A DNA stretch of 8,556 bases from Synechococcus sp. CPC35. Its GTDB lineage: Bacteria > Cyanobacteriota > Cyanobacteriia > PCC-6307 > Cyanobiaceae. The notes beneath the pieces are model-generated. The model ran no database searches. It worked only from the letters and a program-made list of their open reading frames with translations, and had not been told where the DNA came from. How positions within the stretch are numbered: position 1 is the first letter of the stretch; every line of letters begins with the position of its first letter. Location of the stretch: contig NYUU01000097.1 of assembly GCA_002684175.1 (NCBI GenBank), forward strand, positions 4,503 to 13,058, given 5' to 3'. Made by a program: the position numbers and the translations under genes. This document shows positions 1 through 5,464 of the stretch, one piece after another.

Positions 1-563
1 GTGAACCGGTCTGGGTTCTTCAGAAAATCGACAACCTCTGTCAGTTCAAGCTTTGCGCCCTCGATACCGGCAACATCGGTGAAAGTGACCTGGGTGGACG
101 GTTCCATCTGAACCCGTGCCTTGCTCTTGCCGAACTGCATGGCAGGGTTGCCACCACCGCCACCCTGGGCGCGACGGAAGAGGAAGAACAGGCCTCCCAG
201 GAGGAGCAGCGGGAAGATCAGGCTGCCAGCCGCCTGCTGCCACCCAGGGGTCTGACGGGAGGGCTGGACGGCGATATCGACGTTGTGCTGGGTGAGCAGG
301 CCAAGCAGCTCACGATCAGGGGCCAGGTTCACCTGAGCGCGGCGACCATCACTTTCAACAACCTGTGCCGTGCCCTGGTCGGGCGAGATCATCACGCGGC
401 TGATCTGATCGTCCTTGACCGCCTCGACAAACTCGCTATATCGAATGGTGTTGATCTGGGGCTGACCGCCACCGCCACCGCCGCCGATGAATGCCGGCGC
501 AATTACGACAATTGCCAGTACTAGCAGGGCCCCGAGACCGATGTTTCGCCAACGCTTGTTCAA
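1..563 (-). CDS. ftsH: FtsH membrane AAA+ zinc metalloprotease, N-terminal part (runs off the left edge)
   Basis: FtsH forms hexamers in the thylakoid or plasma membrane and degrades damaged or regulatory membrane proteins, using an AAA+ motor and a zinc protease domain. Only the first 187 codons are visible. They show a cytoplasmic NKRWRN start, a first membrane segment (about residues 8-26), a seven-glycine run (27-33), a soluble extracytoplasmic domain, a second membrane segment (about 113-133) ending in FLFRRAQ, a five-glycine run, and the entry to the AAA domain with FTDVAG (D163). Walker A and the HExxH site lie beyond the edge. The start must be TTG at 561-563: the reading frame upstream reaches a stop with no ATG or GTG, and GAGG sits 6 bases before it. 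By recall, the NKRWRN start and the KARVQMEP and KLELTEVVDFLKN segments resemble Synechocystis FtsH1/FtsH3 more than FtsH2; this subtype is an inference. It lies 46 bases downstream of sat with no terminator seen between them. Confidence 0.93.
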   Translation of the reverse strand, partial: MNKRWRNIGLGALLVLAIVVIAPAFIGGGGGGGQPQINTIRYSEFVEAVKDDQISRVMISPDQGTAQVVESDGRRAQVNLAPDRELLGLLTQHNVDIAVQPSRQTPGWQQAAGSLIFPLLLLGGLFFLFRRAQGGGGGNPAMQFGKSKARVQMEPSTQVTFTDVAGIEGAKLELTEVVDFLKNPDRF

Positions 564-609
564 GAGTCGCCTCGCGTAAGTGAAGGAATGTTAAACGTGT
601 CCTCAGGAA

Positions 610-1782
610 TCAGGCGGCCCGGAGAACGTCAACCACGCTTTTGAAGGCGAACCACTCGGGAATCTCCTCGCCACCGCGGAGCATTTTGCGGAACTGGGTA
701 CCGCTCAGCTTCCTGACATGCAGTCCTCTGGCCTCGGCATGTTCCGCCGTCACGTAGCCCTCTTCTTCGGTGTAGACGAGGTTCAGCGAGGGGACGGTTT
801 CCATCGTGAGCTCCGGAGCGCACTCCTTGGCGAAATTCTGGGCGTCATAGGGGCCATAGAAGTCATCGCCGCTGAGGGAGGACTTGCAGCCAGCCATGTC
901 GCGCCCAATGATGAAGTGAGTGCATCCGTAGTTGCGTCGGATGATCATGTGCTGCAAAGCCTCTCTGGGGCCGGCCATGTGCATGGCATAGGGCAGATAA
1001 GCCCAGCGGATGCTGTCGTTGCTGACCTCGGCCGCCAGTCGCTCATAGGTCTGGAAGCGAACGGCTCCGGGGATGTCGTCCTGCTGGGTTGGCCCACAGG
1101 TGGGATGCACCAGCACCACGGCGTTCTCACTCACGTTCTGAGCATGCAGCGCTCTGGTGAACAACTCGTAGTGGGCGCGGTGAATCGGATTGCGGCACTG
1201 GAAGGCCACCACGTCCTCACCATCCGGTAGTCCGGCGCGAACCTCCGCCGGAGTTTTGCAGGGGAACACCCGCTGGGGCAGTTCAAGACCCTTGAGGGCA
1301 CCACCGAGGTAGAAGCGCCGGCGCTCCATGGCAATCATCCGCACGGCGGGATGCTCGAGGGATGTGGTGCCGTAGCAACCCTTCGCTTCGACCACCTTGT
1401 CCGGTTCCCACTTGTCCTCGACCTCGAGGATGGCCAGGTCCTGCCCCTTGTAGGTGAGCAGAAGTGTGTCGCCGACGGCGATGTCCTCACGGTCGGTATC
1501 CATCACGATCGGCAGGCCGAACAGCTGACCGGCGGCGGTGCGATGGCCGTCAACAACGGCGTCATAGTCCTCTCGGTGCATGAAGCCGCGCAGAGGAGAG
1601 AACCCACCGACAACGAGCAGTTCCACATCACAGGCATTGCGGTCGGAGCATTCGAGGCTCTTGGTGGCCGACGCCTTCGCTGCGACCTTCTCTGATGCGG
1701 GAGCCATCAGATCCACCAGAGTGCCGCCATAGGGTGCGATCACGCCTGGTCGCTGGGCAGAGGCAGAGGCGCTGGCGGTCAT
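610..1782 (-). CDS. sat: ATP sulfurylase (sulfate adenylyltransferase), 390 aa
   Basis: It makes adenosine 5'-phosphosulfate and pyrophosphate from ATP and sulfate, the first step of assimilatory sulfate reduction in the cytosol. The family signatures are present: QCRNPIHRAH (195-204, the QxRNPxHxxH nucleotide-binding motif), HP at 226-227 followed by TCGP, and GRDMAG (293-298, the GRDxAG motif). The N-terminal PUA-like domain carries GFSPLRGFM. The protein ends shortly after FRKMLRGG, so no APS-kinase or regulatory domain is fused to it. I chose the ATG at 1780-1782 (MTASASAS); the frame continues upstream only to TTG codons that run into the psbO terminator. No clear Shine-Dalgarno is seen. 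It sits downstream of psbO and is separated from it by that terminator, so it probably has its own promoter or depends on readthrough. It may continue into ftsH. Confidence 0.96.
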   Translation of the reverse strand: MTASASASAQRPGVIAPYGGTLVDLMAPASEKVAAKASATKSLECSDRNACDVELLVVGGFSPLRGFMHREDYDAVVDGHRTAAGQLFGLPIVMDTDREDIAVGDTLLLTYKGQDLAILEVEDKWEPDKVVEAKGCYGTTSLEHPAVRMIAMERRRFYLGGALKGLELPQRVFPCKTPAEVRAGLPDGEDVVAFQCRNPIHRAHYELFTRALHAQNVSENAVVLVHPTCGPTQQDDIPGAVRFQTYERLAAEVSNDSIRWAYLPYAMHMAGPREALQHMIIRRNYGCTHFIIGRDMAGCKSSLSGDDFYGPYDAQNFAKECAPELTMETVPSLNLVYTEEEGYVTAEHAEARGLHVRKLSGTQFRKMLRGGEEIPEWFAFKSVVDVLRAA

Positions 1783-1834
1783 GACGACACGAAAAAGACC
1801 GGGCGATTCTCCCAGATCACCCAGGAATCGCAAC

Positions 1835-1859
1835 AAAAAAGGGGGCCGGCTGGCCCCCT
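1835..1859 (-). terminator. Intrinsic terminator downstream of psbO
   Basis: Read on the minus strand this is GGGGGCC, loop AGCC, GGCCCCC, then TTTTTT: a perfect 7-bp GC stem (8 bp with the flanking A-T pair) with a 4-base loop and a T6 tract. It starts about 40 bases after the psbO stop codon and ends about 50 bases before the sat start, in the right orientation to end psbO mRNA. It is the clearest terminator in the window. Confidence 0.9.
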
Positions 1860-1901
1860 GCTGATGATTCGGAATCAGAAGCTGCTCCGCTGGAGATCGC
1901 T

Positions 1902-2732
1902 TCAGGCTTCCTCGAGACGGCCGTAGAGTTCACCGGTGATCTTGATGTCGACGACATCACGACCTCCCATGTCGGAATCGGAGGGCTGAACGGCACTGAA
2001 AACGCCTGCAAACTCACCGGTCTCAGGATCCACCTTGGTGATGGAGAGACTCATGGTTCCGACACCGTCGATGTACTGCTTGTTGTTGTCCCTCTCCAGC
2101 TCCTCATCGTCGCCACCGAGGGCCACAAGCCCCTGGGCGTACTGAACACCGGTGGTCAGTGAGCGACCTTTGGGATCAATGAAGTTGCTTGTGCGGTAGC
2201 TGGGGGTGCGATAGGTGCCTTCAAAGTCCGTGCTTGTGGTGATCGCGGAACCATCGGCTGTGGCATCCAGAGACTTGCTGGAGAAGGTGAAGGGGAATTC
2301 CTCGCCACCGGGAACAAGGATGGTGATCGCCTGGAAATCAATTCCGCCCTTTTCCATGAACTGAAGGCCTTTGTCCGTCACGGTGAGATCACCGAAGACC
2401 TCGTCAAGGCTTGATGTGAAACGGGTGAGGATCTTGCCCTCGACGAACTCGGACTTCTGGCGGGCATTCTTCGCCTCTTCCTTGGCGAACACCTGCAGGG
2501 GATGCATGCAGATGCCCCTTAGCTCGTAATCGCCGCCGGTCTTGAGGGGAATCGAGCCACGGGATGTTTCAGAGATCGTGGGGCAGTCATTCGCCTTTCC
2601 GGTGTTGCGGATGTCGTCATAGGTCACATTGGAACCGGCTCGCTTCACCGTGTCGCTGCCGCCACTGCAGGCGGTGGTGAAGAAAGTGAGGCAAAACGCC
2701 AGCACGACGGCCAGCAGAGGGCGAATACGCAT
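1902..2732 (-). CDS. psbO: Photosystem II manganese-stabilising protein PsbO, 276 aa
   Basis: PsbO is the extrinsic 33-kDa protein that stabilises the Mn4CaO5 cluster of photosystem II on the lumenal side of the thylakoid. Family features are the early TYDDIRNTG segment (37-45), the two conserved cysteines C50 and C75 that form the PsbO disulfide, a GGIDFQAITILVPGGEE segment, STDFEGTYRTPSYR, and the C-terminal QPSDSDMGGRDVVDIKITG. The signal peptide (MRIRP, then a hydrophobic stretch to about residue 21) ends in FTTAC, a match to the permissive lipobox, rather than the usual AxA site; C22 would be the lipidated residue. I chose the ATG at 2730-2732 because homologues start MRxRP; the only upstream in-frame start seen is a TTG 45 bases earlier. 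No Shine-Dalgarno is visible. It is followed by a strong terminator, and 155 bases separate it from coaBC, so it is probably transcribed on its own. Confidence 0.97.
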   Translation of the reverse strand: MRIRPLLAVVLAFCLTFFTTACSGGSDTVKRAGSNVTYDDIRNTGKANDCPTISETSRGSIPLKTGGDYELRGICMHPLQVFAKEEAKNARQKSEFVEGKILTRFTSSLDEVFGDLTVTDKGLQFMEKGGIDFQAITILVPGGEEFPFTFSSKSLDATADGSAITTSTDFEGTYRTPSYRTSNFIDPKGRSLTTGVQYAQGLVALGGDDEELERDNNKQYIDGVGTMSLSITKVDPETGEFAGVFSAVQPSDSDMGGRDVVDIKITGELYGRLEEA

Positions 2733-2761
2733 GAGAAAAACAGTCGGCTGAACGCTTATGA

Positions 2762-2775
2762 GACGGTTCACCGTC
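2762..2775. repeat. Dyad upstream of psbO (GACGGT-TC-ACCGTC)
   Basis: A perfect inverted repeat with 6-bp arms and a 2-bp spacer lies about 30 bases before the psbO start codon. On the minus strand, a TAGGAT that could be a -10 box (2784-2789) sits just upstream, so the dyad would fall at or just after transcription start. It could be an operator or part of a 5'-leader structure. No -35 match is seen and the promoter is tentative. Confidence 0.35.
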
Positions 2776-2845
2776 AATGGCGGATCCTACAGGTCTTAAA
2801 TCAGCCAAAGAGCTGGTCTTCACCGGGCTCAACAACTTGTCGGAA

Positions 2846-2862
2846 CCGCAGGGTTTCTGCGG
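2846..2862. repeat. Hairpin between coaBC and psbO
   Basis: CCGCAG and CTGCGG form a 6-bp GC-rich stem with a 5-base loop, about 25 bases after the coaBC stop. No T tract follows on either strand, so it is at best a weak or factor-dependent 3'-end signal for coaBC. Confidence 0.3.
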
Positions 2863-2887
2863 AACAAGGCACAACCAGGGAGACGGG

Positions 2888-4168
2888 TCAGGACGTTCCA
2901 GACTCAGCCGCCCGCAGCGTGAGCAGACCATCAAGTAGGCGCTGTGCCAGAGCCAGTTTCGACATCACAGGAAGCTCCTGCTTCCAGCCATCCCCCAGCA
3001 GCCAGCCGCCGTTGGCCTGATCACCGAATCCCTGCCCCTGACGGTCGATGGGGTTGACGAACATCAGCTGGCATCCCTTGGCAATCCGTTTCCTTTCCCC
3101 GGCGCGAATCAAGGCGTTCTCCTCACCGCTGAGGGCTGCGAAGCCGAGCAGCAGCTGTCTTTCGGGGCGACGCTCAGCCAGGCCAGCCAGCAGATCGGGA
3201 ACTTCGACCCAACCCTTTGACAACACATTCGGCAGCTCAAGCTTGGCCAGCTTGGTCTGCTCCACCGCATCGCGCCGCAGATCGGCAACGGCGGCTGCCA
3301 TCACCACGGCGTCCGCCGATTCCTGGCGCTGCCTCAGGGCCGTTTCCAGCTCCGCAGCCGTGTCAACGGGACAGCACTCCAGTCCTTCAAGCCAGGCCTC
3401 CGGGAGAGTGAGCGGTCCGTGCACCAGATCAACGGCAGCCCCTCGCAGCCGGGCCGCCTGCGCCAGCAACACCCCCATGCGGCCACTGCTGTTGTTGGAC
3501 AGCACCCGCGCCCCATCAATGGGTTCACGGGTGGGGCCCGCCGTCACGAGAAACCTCTGGCCAGTCCAGTCCTGCGCTGCAACAGCAGCCTCAGTGGAGC
3601 GACTGAACAGCGCTGCGGCAGCAAGCTGGATCAGAGCAGGATCAGCCATGCGTCCATCGCCGACGCGATCACAGGCCAGGAGTCCGGAGCTCGGGAGCAG
3701 GGGCACCACTCCAGGGAAGCCGAGCACCTCCGCCCAGTTCCGCTGCACGGCGGGATGAAGCCACATGGCCGTGTTCATGGCAGGAGCCGCCAGCAAGGGC
3801 ACTTCTGCGGCCATCAGCAGGCTGGCCAGCAGATTGTCCGCTGATCCATGGCTCCAGCGACTGAGTGTGCCCGCGCTGAGCGGCGCAAGGATGATGAGTT
3901 CAGCCCATTCCGCAAGCTCAATGTGCAGAGGACGGCTGAAGGCCGGATCCCATTGGTCCAGATCCTGATAGCAGCGGTGCCGGCTGAGGCTGGCGAGCGC
4001 AACAGGGCTGACCAGACGGGCGGCACTGTCGGTGACCACACAGCGCACCTGGGCACCCGCTTTGACGAGAGCGCTCACCAGCAAGGGCGTCTTGACGGCG
4101 GCGATGCTGCCGCTGACCGCCACAAGGATGCGCCGACCCTGAAGTGCAGGCCAGACCTCAGTCCTCAT
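2888..4168 (-). CDS. coaBC: Bifunctional phosphopantothenoylcysteine decarboxylase / phosphopantothenate-cysteine ligase CoaBC, 426 aa
   Basis: It performs two steps of coenzyme A synthesis: ligation of 4'-phosphopantothenate to cysteine (CoaB), then FMN-dependent decarboxylation to 4'-phosphopantetheine (CoaC). The CoaC half (about 12-190) has GSIAA near the start, the catalytic histidine in LHIEL (H82), PAMNTAMW (129-136, the PxMNxxMW substrate motif) and a mobile-flap ACDRVGDGRM with C166, matching the active-site cysteine of the family. The CoaB half (about 203-426) opens with LVTAGPTREPIDGARVLSNNSSGRMG (split: LVTAGPTREP at 207-216, SNNSSGRMG at 224-232) and has the TKLAK lysines (K306, K309) where E. 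coli has KIKK. The usual FAAE motif reads FAAL (343-346). The start is ATG with AGGA 8 bases upstream. A short ORF overlaps its first 11 bases. Confidence 0.95.
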   Translation of the reverse strand: MRTEVWPALQGRRILVAVSGSIAAVKTPLLVSALVKAGAQVRCVVTDSAARLVSPVALASLSRHRCYQDLDQWDPAFSRPLHIELAEWAELIILAPLSAGTLSRWSHGSADNLLASLLMAAEVPLLAAPAMNTAMWLHPAVQRNWAEVLGFPGVVPLLPSSGLLACDRVGDGRMADPALIQLAAAALFSRSTEAAVAAQDWTGQRFLVTAGPTREPIDGARVLSNNSSGRMGVLLAQAARLRGAAVDLVHGPLTLPEAWLEGLECCPVDTAAELETALRQRQESADAVVMAAAVADLRRDAVEQTKLAKLELPNVLSKGWVEVPDLLAGLAERRPERQLLLGFAALSGEENALIRAGERKRIAKGCQLMFVNPIDRQGQGFGDQANGGWLLGDGWKQELPVMSKLALAQRLLDGLLTLRAAESGTS

Positions 4169-4298
4169 CTGACGGTTCCTGATCCACGACTCTGCGATGG
4201 CAATTCCATTGGCGATTCATGAGACCATCGGACCCAGCTGATCTGACTCCACCAGAGCCGTTCAGCCGTTCCGGAATAACCATCCGCGAGTGAGCCAT
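4158..4298 (-). CDS. Possible 46-aa ORF overlapping the coaBC start
   Basis: An ATG-initiated frame runs through the leader of coaBC and stops at ATGAGGACTGA, overlapping the first 11 bases of coaBC in another frame. An internal ATG gives a 20-residue version beginning MNRQWNCHRR and ending in the acidic EPSDED. I do not recognise it. Composition (Trp, Cys, basic residues, then an acidic tail) is not obviously random, and its stop position would suit translational coupling to coaBC, but there is no strong ribosome-binding site before the first ATG. It may be chance. Confidence 0.2.
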   Translation of the reverse strand: MAHSRMVIPERLNGSGGVRSAGSDGLMNRQWNCHRRVVDQEPSDED

Positions 4299-4343
4299 CA
4301 CAACCCAGTCTGGACCAGCACCTTGGGGCTAACTTTGCCCGAC

Positions 4344-4416
4344 GGGGAATTAGCTCAGCTGGTAGAGCGCTGCGATCGCACCGCAGAGGTCAGGGGTTCG
4401 AATCCCCTATTCTCCA
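4344..4416 (+). tRNA. trnA(CGC): tRNA-Ala, anticodon CGC
   Basis: All cloverleaf arms pair: acceptor GGGGAAT with ATTCTCC, D stem GCTC/GAGC, anticodon stem CTGCG/CGCAG, T stem AGGGG/CCCCT with loop TTCGAAT, discriminator A at 4416. The anticodon loop ATCGCAC puts CGC at 4377-4379, which reads GCG. The acceptor stem has the G3-U70 wobble pair, the identity element of tRNA-Ala. The 3' CCA is not encoded (ATCGG follows). The gene is on the opposite strand from coaBC and diverges from it. A TAACTT at 4330-4335 might be its -10 box, without a recognisable -35. Confidence 0.97.
4372..4379. repeat. HIP1 octamer GCGATCGC inside the tRNA anticodon arm
   Basis: The highly iterated palindrome typical of many cyanobacterial genomes lies in the anticodon stem and loop, ending exactly on the last anticodon base. 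It is one of two perfect copies found by eye in the window. Confidence 0.85.
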
Positions 4417-4442
4417 TCGGTGTTGCAGGGAAGGTCACACTG

Positions 4443-4577
4443 TTGATCGTTCTCGCTGTCGTGGTTTTCCTCACCTCGCTGGCGCGACCTTCATCTCTGC
4501 TCACTTTCATGGTGCTGGCCGCAGCCGGTGCAATCTCCAGCCGATCCACAAGACGATCCAGGCACTTCATGCGGTAA
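4443..4577 (+). CDS. Possible 44-aa small membrane protein
   Basis: A TTG-initiated frame just after the tRNA encodes two hydrophobic stretches (about residues 2-14 and 17-31) around an ARPSS turn, then a basic tail rich in Arg and Ser. GGGAAGG lies 8 bases before the TTG, a good ribosome-binding site that supports this start. The same frame stays open upstream through the tRNA, but that part is only tRNA sequence read as codons. It ends 28 bases before the next ORF and could be its operon partner. No family recognised; the TTG start and short length leave real doubt. Confidence 0.35.
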   Translation: MIVLAVVVFLTSLARPSSLLTFMVLAAAGAISSRSTRRSRHFMR

Positions 4578-4605
4578 AAGGGAGTGGTGAGATGTCCTGT
4601 TCTCG

Positions 4606-4806
4606 ATGTCGCAGTCGAAACGTGAGCAAGTTGTGAGTCACCTGCGTTACATCCGCCAGGAGCTGCGCGAGATGCATCAGGGAGTCATGGAGGATGGCCT
4701 GCTTCCTGAGGCTGGAGAGGTGCGCGGGGTCATGGCTCAGATGGAAGCACTTCTGGAGCTGCTGGAAGGCAAATCGTCCAGGAAAGCCAAGGCTGAGTCG
4801 AGCTGA
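4606..4806 (+). CDS. Small hypothetical helical protein, 66 aa
   Basis: I do not recognise a family. The protein is highly charged, with heptad-like spacing of Leu, Met and Ile. It reads as two helices (about 3-28 and 36-54) joined by a DGLLPEAGE turn, with a Lys/Ser-rich tail (KSSRKAKAESS), consistent with a small soluble helical hairpin or coiled coil that could dimerise. No membrane segment or signal peptide is seen. The ATG at 4606 is the first ATG after an in-frame TGA 18 bases upstream; the only purine-rich tract (GGTGAG) is about 14 bases away, too far to be a strong Shine-Dalgarno. Overlapping minus-strand and other-frame ORFs have worse composition, so I prefer this frame. Confidence 0.65.
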   Translation: MSQSKREQVVSHLRYIRQELREMHQGVMEDGLLPEAGEVRGVMAQMEALLELLEGKSSRKAKAESS

Positions 4807-4959
4807 GCTGGGTCGCACTGGGCGTTTTCAGAATTTGCTTCAGAACGATTTCGTCAGCCTGGGTTTGAACCAGCTGCTGGTGAATCTGCGACATGTGATG
4901 TACAGATTTTGTTTGGTTTGACGAATTCCCTCCATTGGTAGTGGATCAGAACTGCAGGA

Positions 4960-4975
4960 ACACCATCTATGGTGT
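4960..4975. repeat. Dyad upstream of ycf20 (ACACCAT-CT-ATGGTGT)
   Basis: A perfect inverted repeat with 7-bp arms and a 2-bp spacer lies in the 249-base gap between the 66-aa gene and ycf20, 80 bases before the ycf20 start. Its size and symmetry suit a dimeric repressor or activator site. TTGACG at 4918-4923 could be a -35 box, but the -10 match downstream is poor. Apart from this I see nothing else in the gap. Confidence 0.4.
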
Positions 4976-5055
4976 AAGAGTGGTGTGGCAGGGCTACCGG
5001 CCGGGTGATGGGGGTCACTTGGATCGATCTCTGCCTGTCGTCCTGATCGTCGAAG

Positions 5056-5388
5056 GTGCGCCGGCTTCAATCCACACGTCTTCAGATCAATCTCGGGCAG
5101 GCGATCGTTCGTCTCAATACCTGGGCTGAAAATCCTTGGAGACGTCTGTCTCTGCTGGCGATTGCCCTGCTGTCTGGTTTTCTGCTGGGAAGTTCGATCA
5201 CCTCCGTCGCCGGTGTGCTTGGTCAGATGGACCCCGTCGCCGCATTGCTTGTGGTGCTTGCAACGGAACTGACCGTGCGACGCAGCCGGGGGAGCGATTC
5301 GAACTGGACCCTGACCCAGAAGCTGCTTGATCTTGGCCGTGTGGGTTTTCTCTACGGACTTTTCCTTGAGGCTTTCAAACTGATCTGA
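5056..5388 (+). CDS. ycf20: Ycf20-like membrane protein (DUF565), 110 aa
   Basis: This family is found in cyanobacteria and plastids. The molecular function is unknown; a plant homologue has been linked to non-photochemical quenching. Recognition rests on NPWRRLSL (26-33) just before the first membrane segment and on YGLFLEAFKL at the C terminus (100-109). There are three hydrophobic stretches: about 31-53, 60-72 and 92-110, the last possibly amphipathic. A charged loop (VRRSRGSDSN) separates the second and third. The start is forced to GTG at 5056: the frame upstream hits TGA at 5044-5046 with no other start codon. GAAGG abuts and overlaps the GTG, too close to be a normal ribosome-binding site. 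It reads in the same direction as the NDH-2 gene 76 bases downstream, with no terminator seen between them. Confidence 0.88.
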   Translation: MRRLQSTRLQINLGQAIVRLNTWAENPWRRLSLLAIALLSGFLLGSSITSVAGVLGQMDPVAALLVVLATELTVRRSRGSDSNWTLTQKLLDLGRVGFLYGLFLEAFKLI

Positions 5389-5437
5389 TTCGATCGGGCG
5401 CTGATTCACGGACAAAGTGAGCCGCTCTCCATAGCCT

Positions 5438-5459
5438 GCAGAAAGGGCCTTTGTTCTGC
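5438..5459 (+). other. Hairpin in the NDH-2 leader
   Basis: GCAGAA and TTCTGC form a 6-bp stem; the 10-base interval contains the small palindrome AAAGGGCCTTT's right half. It ends 5 bases before the NDH-2 ATG, where a ribosome-binding site would lie, and no Shine-Dalgarno is otherwise visible. It could hold the start region folded, or mean nothing. Confidence 0.25.
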
Positions 5460-5464
5460 TTCCC

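Noticed and set aside
718..1230. 170-aa open frame antisense to sat
   Set aside because: Opposite an intact ATP sulfurylase, no recognisable domain, no ribosome-binding site noted.
1783..1836. TTG-initiated 18-residue N-terminal extension of sat
   Set aside because: It begins at the T tract of the psbO terminator and is not part of the family; ATG at 1782 gives a normal N terminus.
2733..2777. TTG-initiated 15-residue extension of PsbO
   Set aside because: It would put extra residues before a typical MRxRP signal peptide start and lies over the dyad.
3048..3758. 236-aa open frame antisense to coaBC
   Set aside because: Ser/Arg/Ala-rich low-complexity translation opposite a clearly conserved gene.
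4290..4442. Upstream half of a 95-aa plus-strand ORF containing GELAQLVERCDR
   Set aside because: This is the tRNA read as codons. Only the part after 4443 is kept as a low-confidence ORF.
4355..4570. 71-aa minus-strand ORF containing ENRGFEPLTSAVRSQ
   Set aside because: That peptide is the well-known artefact of reading the antisense strand of a tRNA; it lies over tRNA-Ala(CGC).
4567..4818. 83-aa minus-strand ORF opposite the 66-aa gene
   Set aside because: Composition is less protein-like (many His, Leu, Ser, no ordered pattern), and the plus-strand frame has an ATG start and a clear helical pattern.
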